Positions 42,374 through 49,260 of a stretch of DNA of 64,000 nt are shown in pieces. The notes beneath the pieces are model-generated. The model did no database searches, was not told where the DNA came from, and worked only from the letters and a program-made list of their open reading frames with translations. The stretch is from NCBI RefSeq assembly GCF_046250185.1, contig NZ_CP176469.1; one strand, given 5' to 3'. The position numbers and the translations under genes are program-made. Every line of letters begins with the position of its first letter. Position 1 is the stretch's first letter. The stretch is from Litorimonas sp046250185. Its GTDB lineage: Bacteria; Pseudomonadota; Alphaproteobacteria; Caulobacterales; Maricaulaceae.

Positions 42374-42710
42374 GCTAGCTTGCTAGCTATAATGATAAAC
42401 GCGCTTGTAATAAGCGGACTGGACCCGGGGGCGGTACCCGGCGGCTCCACCACAAAGGCTCATTTTCGTGAGCCCTTCTGATGGGGCCGAAATAGGATCG
42501 ACAGACGTCTAAAGAAGTTAGCTTTCATTCGTATGGGTACCGTTAAATGCCCAATTTTAGTAATTGCAAATGACAATAACTATGAAGAGTTCGCTCTCGC
42601 CGCGTAAGCAGCGCGATCAACTCGCACTTTAACTCCTTAGGTCTCATAACCTAAGGCGGGCTTCGCAGGGTAGCTGGCAACAGAAACCCTGCACTTACTT
42701 CAATTGCGCA
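42374..42710 (+). ncRNA. ssrA: Transfer-messenger RNA, circularly permuted two-piece form
   Basis: Rescues stalled ribosomes by adding a degradation tag. The order is permuted as in alphaproteobacteria: the acceptor piece (about 42374-42452) comes first, with a T-arm and CGGCTCC-ACCA end. A removable spacer (about 42453-42482, hairpin GGCTCA/TGAGCC) follows, then the coding piece from GGGGCCG at 42483. GGGGCCG pairs with CGGCTCC to rebuild the acceptor stem. The tag frame at 42566-42607 reads ANDNNYEEFALAA and stop. Hairpins CCTTAGG/CCTAAGG and GCAGGG/CCCTGC follow. CTTA...GCGC near 42693-42709 can pair with GCGC...TAAG at 42401-42414 of the acceptor piece. Outer ends are estimates. Confidence 0.95.
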
Positions 42711-42730
42711 CCACAAAAACAAAATGCCTC

Positions 42731-42759
42731 AAAAAATGGGCAGCCTTCGCCCAATTTTT
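42731..42759 (+). terminator. Terminator of ssrA
   Basis: Stem TGGGC (42737-42741) with GCCCA (42749-42753), flanked by an A-run before and ATTTTTG after; follows the tmRNA coding piece by about 20 bases. Confidence 0.75.
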
Positions 42760-42841
42760 GAGTCCCAAACGCGCAAATGAAGTCCAATGTTTCGGCTACA
42801 AAATCCACGTAAATTTAAACATTTGATTGTAGGTCTTGGGA

Positions 42842-43294
42842 ATGATCCAAGATATTTTATTCCCACCAAACTCAAATTTCTTCCGCACGGTTTTAGCCTA
42901 TATATCTGCGGCAGCCTGCTCTTCTTTTGTTGTGACAGCGGCTTTCGCATTATTCGCGATGGATAATAATGCATTCGTCAACCAGGATTTATTTGTCATG
43001 ATTGCTATGATATATGTGTTTTTCGTATTCGCGATCGCATTTTTTACACCGATTGGCGTATTCGCTTTCAAATTGTTATCTCGTAACGCCAGCCCGACCA
43101 TTGGGAGAGATTTCTTTTGGGGGCTAATGTTAACCCTGACATTTTTTACAGCACAATACTGTTTTTACGGAATACCAGAGGAATATGGACCAACAATAGC
43201 GTTTGGTCTTGTAGGCTTCGCGCAAATATACGTTGTTTTCATATTATGCGCCGCAGTCGGTAGTTTCGTCTTTGGCCGCGTTGTGCGAAAATAG
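42842..43294 (+). CDS. Four-helix membrane protein, unknown family
   Basis: A 150-residue hydrophobic protein with four predicted membrane segments (about residues 14-40, 50-75, 90-110 and 120-145) and a basic end GRVVRK. I do not recognise it. ATG at 42842 and an in-frame TTG at 42836 are both possible starts; ribosome sites are weak. Codon use and base composition are AT-richer than the neighbours, which suggests a recent or lineage-specific gene. It sits between ssrA and a converging orphan. Confidence 0.6.
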   Translation: MIQDILFPPNSNFFRTVLAYISAAACSSFVVTAAFALFAMDNNAFVNQDLFVMIAMIYVFFVFAIAFFTPIGVFAFKLLSRNASPTIGRDFFWGLMLTLTFFTAQYCFYGIPEEYGPTIAFGLVGFAQIYVVFILCAAVGSFVFGRVVRK

Positions 43295-43312
43295 TTGGGC
43301 GCTTCCGAGCCT

Positions 43313-43627
43313 TCAAATCAAATCGTTCTCTTTCTTTGTCGGATAACACTTCTTCTTATAAGCCAGTTCATAAAATAATGTGCCATGAATACCAACCACG
43401 TCTTTTTTATCCAACCGATCATCCCAGAACTTGTCAAAGAGAGCGGAAAGCTCGCTTTCATCTAGTCTTTTAATCAAGTCTTCAATGAATTGTATATCCT
43501 GCCCATTAGGGAAGACTGTTGCAAATTTTGCGTCTGTAATGCGGAAGACGTCATAGGTGCAGTTGTCGGCTCCATCGATGACTTGGACATTTTCATAACT
43601 CTCTCCGCACCAACCGCGCTGGCACAC
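43313..43627 (-). CDS. Hypothetical 104-aa protein overlapping the P450 end
   Basis: A soluble-looking, acidic/basic mixed protein (VIDGADNCTYDVFRITDAKFATVFPNG-type core, then an LDESELSALFDKFWDDRLDKKDVVGIHGTLFYEL helix-turn segment). I do not recognise the family. The only in-frame start is GTG at 43627, inside the last 35 bases of the P450 gene, with GAGGG close upstream. The overlap suggests coupling to the P450 gene. Base composition is lower in GC than the P450. Confidence 0.55.
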   Translation of the reverse strand: MCQRGWCGESYENVQVIDGADNCTYDVFRITDAKFATVFPNGQDIQFIEDLIKRLDESELSALFDKFWDDRLDKKDVVGIHGTLFYELAYKKKCYPTKKENDLI

Positions 43628-44966
43628 CGCCCTCTGGCCGCAGGGTCACAGTCATCAGCGGCCTTGGGAATGTCCCCATTGGGATTTCAATATCATAATC
43701 GCGCACCAGCGTGCCGAGCGCCATCACGGCTTCCATCAGCGCAAACGCCATGCCGACGCAAATCCGAGGCCCCGCGCCGAAGGGCATAAAGGCGCTACCC
43801 TTTGCCCGCAAACTGGGATCGCGCATAAAGCGGTCGGGATCGAAAGCGAGCGGATTATCCCAGAGCCGTTCCGTCCTGTGCATAACATAATTACAGAGCA
43901 GGAATGTGTCCCCGACCTCTATCTTGCGGCCTAAAATCTCTGTCTCTTCATGACATTCACGATTGAGCATAGGCGCGGGCGGGTAGAGGCGCATCGTCTC
44001 GTCGATCACGGCGCGGGTGAATGGCAGGCGCTCCATGTCGTCGTAAGTGATGTCGCCCTCCCCGCACACGGATAGCACTTCCTCGCGGATACGCGCCGCC
44101 GTCGGCGCGTGCATCCCCACCAAATAGAGCGCCCATGTCAGGGTCAGCGCCGTTGTTTCGTGTCCTGCAATAAAGAAGCCGATCAGGTTATCGCGCTGCT
44201 CTTTGGGCGACAGGCCGCGCCCCGTCTTAGTATCTTCGGCGTGGATCAGCAGGCTCACGAGGTCGTTCTGCTGCGGTTCTTTTTTGCGCGCGGCGATCAA
44301 CTGATCTGCCGCTTTTTTCAGCTTGCGCAGCGCCGAGGCTCCCTTGGGCGAGATCGGGCGCGGCACCCATTTTGGCAAGGGCAGCAAATCGTCAGGCCGC
44401 AAAGTCCCCGCACTGGTCAGCACATTGCGCGTGGCGGATTTCAAGCGGTTCTTATCCAGCCCCTGCGGATCGCCCAGCAACGCCTTAGCCAATACGTCAA
44501 AGGTCAACTCCGCCATCGCGCCGTTCAATTCGATATTGGGGCGCGTATCGAGTTTGTCTGTGAACTCTCGCATCGACGCCGTGATCAGCGGCGCAAGGTC
44601 GGACATATGACGCTTCGCAAACATCGGCGCGACGGATTTACGCTGCCGCTTCCACTGCTCCCCATGGACAGAGAGCAAGCCCTCTTTCGTGGCTGGGCCA
44701 AGGATGCGGGCGTCAATCGCGGTCTTGGTGAAGCGCTTAAAATCTTGGGACAGCACCGCGTTCATGCCTTCGGGATCGGTGATGATATGCAGCTTCTTGC
44801 CAAAGCTCGGCACGCTGACAATGGGCTGACCATACGCCATCGGCCCAAAACCCTCGATCGGATTGCGGAGGAACTTCCACGTTGCATAGGCAAAACTCTC
44901 ATCCCCCGTCAGCGGTTGCGCGTGGGGCGGGATAAAGAGTGGGGTGTCGGCTTGAGAGGTAGTCAT
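43593..44966 (-). CDS. Cytochrome P450
   Basis: Heme-thiolate monooxygenase of 457 residues. The I-helix AGHETT is at 267-272, ExxR is E323-R326 in DETMRLYPP, PERF-like DPDRF is near 377 and the heme loop FGAGPRICVG gives C403 as the iron ligand. No membrane anchor or fused reductase, so it must use external redox partners, none of which is in the window. It resembles class I/CYP102-like long-chain hydroxylases in size, but the substrate is unknown. It is divergent from sspB. Confidence 0.93.
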   Translation of the reverse strand: MTTSQADTPLFIPPHAQPLTGDESFAYATWKFLRNPIEGFGPMAYGQPIVSVPSFGKKLHIITDPEGMNAVLSQDFKRFTKTAIDARILGPATKEGLLSVHGEQWKRQRKSVAPMFAKRHMSDLAPLITASMREFTDKLDTRPNIELNGAMAELTFDVLAKALLGDPQGLDKNRLKSATRNVLTSAGTLRPDDLLPLPKWVPRPISPKGASALRKLKKAADQLIAARKKEPQQNDLVSLLIHAEDTKTGRGLSPKEQRDNLIGFFIAGHETTALTLTWALYLVGMHAPTAARIREEVLSVCGEGDITYDDMERLPFTRAVIDETMRLYPPAPMLNRECHEETEILGRKIEVGDTFLLCNYVMHRTERLWDNPLAFDPDRFMRDPSLRAKGSAFMPFGAGPRICVGMAFALMEAVMALGTLVRDYDIEIPMGTFPRPLMTVTLRPEGGVPARLVRREL

Positions 44967-45100
44967 ACTCTATCTACGTTGCGCAGTCCGCGTGGGATGA
45001 CAAGGCGAAGTGCGCATCTGCGACGATAGTGTCGTAAAAATTCTTAAGTGAAATCATCAGCACAGGTTGACGCTCTCACACGGTCGTTTAGGGTGCGTCC

Positions 45101-45667
45101 ATGAGCCAAGACCTGATGCAATATGAGCAAATGACCCAACTCGCCCTACGGGGGGTTGTGCGCGACGCCATTCGCCGCGTGATCCGAGAAGACGGCCTGC
45201 CCGGGGCGCATCATTTCTACATTACCTTCCTGACCCGCTACCCTGGGGTGGAGATTGACGATAGCTTGGCGGCGAAATATCCCGAAGAAATTACGATCGT
45301 GCTAGAGCATCAGTTCTGGGACTTGAATGCCTATCCCGACGAATTTGAAGTGACGCTGAAATTTGGCGGCGTGCCGAAATACCTCAAAGTGCCGTATCAC
45401 GCGATCACGCGCTTTCATGATCCGTCCGTTGGCTTCGCGCTGCAATTTGATGCGGCGCCAGAAATGGACAAGACAGAGACCGCCTCCGTGACGCAGATCG
45501 CGAAAGCTGATCCCAAAACACCTGCGCCGAAGCCTGCGAAAAAGTCCGACAAAGAAAAGCCCTCCAAAGCGGCCTCTAATGAGGAACCAACAGACTCAGA
45601 CGACGATCCTTCGGGCGATGATGATGGTCCAAAAGTCGTCAGCCTCGATAGCTTCCGCAAGAAATAA
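45101..45667 (+). CDS. sspB: ClpXP adaptor SspB, alphaproteobacterial type
   Basis: Binds ssrA tags and tethers substrates to ClpX. The folded domain (about residues 10-125; VVRDAIRRVIREDGLPG, FYITFLTRYPGVEIDD, EFEVTLKFGGVPKYLKVPYHAITRFHDPSVGFALQF) is followed by a Pro/Lys/Asp-rich flexible linker (about 130-175) and the C-terminal ClpX-binding peptide KVVSLDSFRKK. The gene lies 2.4 kb from ssrA and heads a run with fumC; clpX and clpP are also in this window. Confidence 0.93.
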   Translation: MSQDLMQYEQMTQLALRGVVRDAIRRVIREDGLPGAHHFYITFLTRYPGVEIDDSLAAKYPEEITIVLEHQFWDLNAYPDEFEVTLKFGGVPKYLKVPYHAITRFHDPSVGFALQFDAAPEMDKTETASVTQIAKADPKTPAPKPAKKSDKEKPSKAASNEEPTDSDDDPSGDDDGPKVVSLDSFRKK

Positions 45668-45692
45668 CCTCTCACCTAAATAGAGATAATCC

Positions 45693-47084
45693 ATGACCCA
45701 AACCCGCACAGAGACCGATAGCTTCGGCCCGCTGAAAGTTCCGGCTGACAAATATTACGGCGCGCAGACGGCGCGCTCGCTGATCAACTTTCCCATCGGT
45801 GTCGAGACCATGTCGCCCGCCATCATTCGTGCGCTCGGGATTATCAAGCGCTCGGCGGCGCTGGCGAATAAAAAGGCGAAGAACCTTGACGCAAAGACTT
45901 GCAAAGCCATCGTCGCGGCAGCGTCAGAGGTGGCCGAGGGCAAGCTAAACGACCACTTCCCCCTCTCCGTCTGGCAGACTGGGTCAGGCACGCAATCCAA
46001 TATGAACACGAATGAGGTTATCTCGAACCGCGCGATCGAGATTATGGGCGGCGTAATCGGATCCAAAGACCCTGTGCATCCCAATGACCACGTCAATCGC
46101 AGCCAGTCATCTAATGATACCTTCCCAACCGCCATGCACATTGCCGCAGCCGAGGAAATCAACCATTCCCTCCTGCCTGCGCTGCAACACCTTCGCAATG
46201 CGCTGAATGACAAATCACAAGAGTTCAAAAAGATCATCAAGATCGGACGCACACACACACAAGACGCCACGCCCATCACGCTGGGGCAAGAATTTTCAGG
46301 CTATGTCGCGCAGCTTGATCTGGGCATCAAACGCGTAGAACGCGGCCTCAAAGAGCTATACCCCCTCGCCCAAGGCGGCACAGCCGTTGGCACGGGCCTC
46401 AATGCCAAGCCAGGATTCGCCAAAGCTTTCGCCGAAGAAGTCGCCGCTTATACCAAACTCCCGTTCAAAACGGCGCCTAACAAATTTGAAGCCCTCGCCG
46501 CACATGACGCCTTCGTGTCGGCCCATGGTGCGCTCAACACGGTTGCGGCGAGCCTCTTTAAGATTGCCAATGACATTCGCTTCCTCGGCTCTGGACCACG
46601 CTCTGGCCTTGGCGAATTGTCCCTGCCCGAGAACGAACCTGGTAGCTCTATCATGCCTGGCAAAGTCAACCCGACACAGTGCGAAGCCCTCACCATGGTC
46701 TGCACGCAAGTCATGGGCAATAACACGACAATGTCTATGGCCGGCAGCCAAGGGCATTTCGAACTGAACGTCTATAAACCCGTCATGGCCTATAACATGA
46801 TGCAGTCTATTCAACTGCTTTCCGATAGTTGCACCGCATTTACGGATAAATGCGTCGTTGGCATTAAAGCCAATGAAGACCGCATCGCAGACCTGCTCGG
46901 CCGCTCCCTCATGCTCGTGACCGCGCTCGCCCCGACCATCGGTTATGACAACGCAACCAAAGTTGCCAAGACCGCGCATAAAAATGGCACAACCCTACGC
47001 GAAGAGGCTGTGCGCCTCGGCTTTGTCACAGAAAAAGAATTCGATAAAGTCGTCCGCCCCGAATTGATGATAAAACCGCGATAG
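45693..47084 (+). CDS. fumC: Class II fumarate hydratase
   Basis: Oxygen-stable fumarase of the TCA cycle; homotetramer. Blocks: KYYGAQTARSLINFPIG near residue 21, WQTGSGTQSNMNTNEV near 97, HPNDHVNRSQSSNDTFPTAMH near 129, the catalytic loop GSSIMPGKVNPTQCE near 317. Length 463 is typical. Followed by two small genes (DUF4169, RHH) in an order common in alphaproteobacteria. Confidence 0.97.
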   Translation: MTQTRTETDSFGPLKVPADKYYGAQTARSLINFPIGVETMSPAIIRALGIIKRSAALANKKAKNLDAKTCKAIVAAASEVAEGKLNDHFPLSVWQTGSGTQSNMNTNEVISNRAIEIMGGVIGSKDPVHPNDHVNRSQSSNDTFPTAMHIAAAEEINHSLLPALQHLRNALNDKSQEFKKIIKIGRTHTQDATPITLGQEFSGYVAQLDLGIKRVERGLKELYPLAQGGTAVGTGLNAKPGFAKAFAEEVAAYTKLPFKTAPNKFEALAAHDAFVSAHGALNTVAASLFKIANDIRFLGSGPRSGLGELSLPENEPGSSIMPGKVNPTQCEALTMVCTQVMGNNTTMSMAGSQGHFELNVYKPVMAYNMMQSIQLLSDSCTAFTDKCVVGIKANEDRIADLLGRSLMLVTALAPTIGYDNATKVAKTAHKNGTTLREEAVRLGFVTEKEFDKVVRPELMIKPR

Positions 47085-47097
47085 GTATTAAAGCCAA

Positions 47098-47292
47098 ATG
47101 ACTGATAACATTATCAAATTTGGCAAGGCCAAGAAGTCCCTCGCGCGGAAGGCGAAGGAGAAAAAGGCGGCTATCAATCGGACACGGTTTGGGCAAAAGA
47201 AGTCCGCGAAGGAGCTCAAGAAGGCGCTGGCAGAAAAGCTGCAGGCAAACTTGGACGGACATAAGCTGACCCCCGAAAAAGACGATGATTAA
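47098..47292 (+). CDS. DUF4169 small basic protein
   Basis: A 64-residue, highly charged protein with the family pattern IIKFGKAKKSLARKAKEKKAAINRTRFGQKKSAKEL. It is 13 bases after fumC and overlaps the next gene by eight bases. Function unknown; likely helical and cytosolic. Confidence 0.88.
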   Translation: MTDNIIKFGKAKKSLARKAKEKKAAINRTRFGQKKSAKELKKALAEKLQANLDGHKLTPEKDDD

Positions 47293-47500
47293 GCGCTCTA
47301 TCTCGCTCCACGGCCATCAAACATCATTGGCGCTAGAAGCTGAATTTTGGGATGTAATTGACGCCCACGTCACCGCCAGCGGCAAGAGCTTCGCGCGCTT
47401 CATCAGTGACCTAGACGACCAACGCGTCACGGGCGGCCCCGATCAAAACCTCGCGAGTTACCTACGAGTTTGGGCGCTTAAACAGGTACAGCGCAACTAA
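47285..47500 (+). CDS. Ribbon-helix-helix (RHH_4-type) DNA-binding-like protein
   Basis: A 71-residue protein: an N-terminal beta strand IKRSISLHGHQTSLALE, then helices FWDVIDAHVTASGKSFARFISDLDDQRV and NLASYLRVWALKQVQ. This is the ribbon-helix-helix fold, probably a dimer. Its partner operator is unknown; autoregulation of the fumC group is possible. It starts within the DUF4169 gene end. The stop overlaps the stop of the converging gene by two bases. Confidence 0.85.
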   Translation: MIKRSISLHGHQTSLALEAEFWDVIDAHVTASGKSFARFISDLDDQRVTGGPDQNLASYLRVWALKQVQRN

Positions 47501-48246
47501 TAATCTTCTGGCAATTCAAGGCGGAAGCTGTGCAGCGTATCCGGGATCACAATATATTCATACGGCAGATAGAATGAGAGGCTAAGATCGCCGCTACGAA
47601 AGCTCTCCATCGGTTGATCAAGCCCTTCTAAAATCACGCGATATTCCGGCCCTAACGCGCCAGTGACCGCGTTCACATCATCCGTGATAATTTTCACGAC
47701 ATCTTTGCGATACTGCGCCGGATTGACGACCGAAATCGTCACTTCGCCGTTATTGGAAATCGTCACGCGCCCTGTCTCTTCCATATCATCGACGAAGGTC
47801 ACAAGCTTGCGAGACAAACCAAAAGCGTCCGCGACATCATCCGGAATTGGGGTTTTCACTTGAACCCGCGCGACGGACGTGTCGGGCCGACTGCCAAATC
47901 CTATGGCGTCTTCATAAACAACGGAGGTGAGCGGACGCACGAAATCGCCCTCATCAATAAAGGACAAGGAGATATCTTCATCCTTTTTTGCAGCGGCCAC
48001 AAATTCGTCAATCGTCTCTTCAAGCTCCGTTAGGCGCTCAGCCAGGTCTCGCGCATCGCTTTCGATGTTAACTTCCAGCAGTAAGAAGTCGCCTTTGCGA
48101 GTGTAATAAACGCTGGGCGGCGACTCGACCGCGAGGCGCGTGGCGGTGACCACAATCTCGTCCATCGCGCCCACCTGCGCATAGAGGGCTGGCGCAGCCA
48201 GTGCACTCAACAGCATTGCAATGAAAAAACGTTTGATAATGATCAT
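47497..48246 (-). CDS. Exported protein of unknown function with an EIVVTATR motif
   Basis: A 249-residue protein with a signal peptide (FFIAMLLSALAAPALYAQ, cleavage near residue 24). The mature N-terminus reads DEIVVTATR, a signature normally seen at the plug of TonB-dependent receptors, but no barrel follows. The remainder looks globular, with a helix LAERLTELEETIDEFVAAAKK and several beta strands; the pattern recalls SIMPL-like periplasmic proteins but is not a confident match. It stands alone, converging on the RHH gene. Confidence 0.6.
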   Translation of the reverse strand: MIIIKRFFIAMLLSALAAPALYAQVGAMDEIVVTATRLAVESPPSVYYTRKGDFLLLEVNIESDARDLAERLTELEETIDEFVAAAKKDEDISLSFIDEGDFVRPLTSVVYEDAIGFGSRPDTSVARVQVKTPIPDDVADAFGLSRKLVTFVDDMEETGRVTISNNGEVTISVVNPAQYRKDVVKIITDDVNAVTGALGPEYRVILEGLDQPMESFRSGDLSLSFYLPYEYIVIPDTLHSFRLELPEDY

Positions 48247-48469
48247 AGATTCCTCCCTTTATAAAAGCACCGTGCAACGCATCAGCCCACATGGCAAGGC
48301 CAGACACCTGTCACGCGAAAGCGGCTCGAAAATCAGCAAAGGCGTCCGCGAGCAGCACAAGATTTAATCAAAACCTGATGAAACCATCACAAGAGCGTCA
48401 CGAATATTGCCTAAACATCGCGCGCTATTATGCCAGATTAATCGCTGGTGGGGCGGAATAGAGACGAAC

Positions 48470-48922
48470 ATGCCATTTAAGTATCGCACACGGAAACTGA
48501 TTAAGCCCGAAGATTTGAACTGTCGCGGCACGCTATTTGGCGGGCGATTGCTGAGTTGGATTGACGAGGAATGTGGAATTTATTGCGCGTGTCAGATGAA
48601 ACACACGCATATCATCACGAAATATATGAGCGAGATCAACTTTATCTCCCCCGCCACAAACGGCGAAGTTTTAGAAATTGGAGTGGAAACGGCAGAGATC
48701 GGACGGACGTTTTTATCCGTGCGCTGTCACGTCCGCACGATGACGGAGAAACGCGACATCATCAAAATCGACAAAGTGACTTTTGTGTCGCTGAATGCGA
48801 GTGGCAAACCCGTGCGGCATGCGCTGGCGCAATTTGCGGGCAAGCCCCCCGTCCCGACAAAACTTGATATGAAAACAGCGGACCAAGACAATCCCCTGCG
48901 GATTGTGTCGCAAACGGCCTAA
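48470..48922 (+). CDS. Acyl-CoA thioesterase, hotdog fold (YciA-like)
   Basis: A 150-residue thioesterase with LNCRGTLFGGRLLSWIDEECGIYCACQMK, where GG and the acidic D form the active-site helix region of YciA/BFIT-type enzymes. The chain continues NFISPATNGEVLEIGVETAEIGRTFLSVRCHV, the second half of the hotdog. It hydrolyses acyl-CoA, chain length unknown. The frame opens at 48407; the ATG at 48470 with GAGACG upstream begins at the family start. Confidence 0.85.
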   Translation: MPFKYRTRKLIKPEDLNCRGTLFGGRLLSWIDEECGIYCACQMKHTHIITKYMSEINFISPATNGEVLEIGVETAEIGRTFLSVRCHVRTMTEKRDIIKIDKVTFVSLNASGKPVRHALAQFAGKPPVPTKLDMKTADQDNPLRIVSQTA

Positions 48923-48926
48923 GCGC

Positions 48927-49151
48927 CTACACGCTAGGCTTCGGCGGGGGTCTGCAACGGCCTCCATCTTTGGCTTTTTCTTCACCGCGACGAAACATCT
49001 CATCCACATCGAATGGCTCTGGCGTTTTCGACTTTTGTGACTGTTCAGCGGGAGGTGTGTCGGGTTTTGGCGCGGTGTCAGTTGGCTTATCCTGCGCCGT
49101 GGCGGCGGTCGATAAAGTCGCTGTTATCAAAAGCGCATAAATAAGTTTCAT
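48927..49151 (-). CDS. Small exported proline-rich protein
   Basis: A 74-residue protein with a signal peptide (LIYALLITATLSTAATAQ, cleavage near residue 20) and a mature part of about 54 residues rich in Pro, Lys, Asp and Glu, ending in GGRCRPPPKPSV with a single Cys. I do not recognise it. Low complexity makes a function call impossible. Convergent with the thioesterase gene and divergent from the helicase. Confidence 0.55.
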   Translation of the reverse strand: MKLIYALLITATLSTAATAQDKPTDTAPKPDTPPAEQSQKSKTPEPFDVDEMFRRGEEKAKDGGRCRPPPKPSV

Positions 49152-49260
49152 TCAAAATCCATAGCACAATTTCACGGCGAAATTAAGATGTAGTTATGCC
49201 GCGCTTATTTATGCCGCACCTGCCCTAGCAAATCGGGCGTGTTGTCTTTATGTTCTTAAA

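Noticed and set aside
42566..42607. Short frame ANDNNYEEFALAA as a protein gene
   Set aside because: It is the tag-coding part of tmRNA, not an independent gene.
44109..45029. 306-codon plus-strand frame
   Set aside because: Antisense to the P450 gene; arises from GC-rich third positions.
46356..46979. 207-codon minus-strand frame
   Set aside because: Antisense to fumC, whose motifs are unambiguous.
48376..48459. 27-codon plus-strand frame before the thioesterase
   Set aside because: No ribosome site and no terminator; too short to support as a leader peptide.
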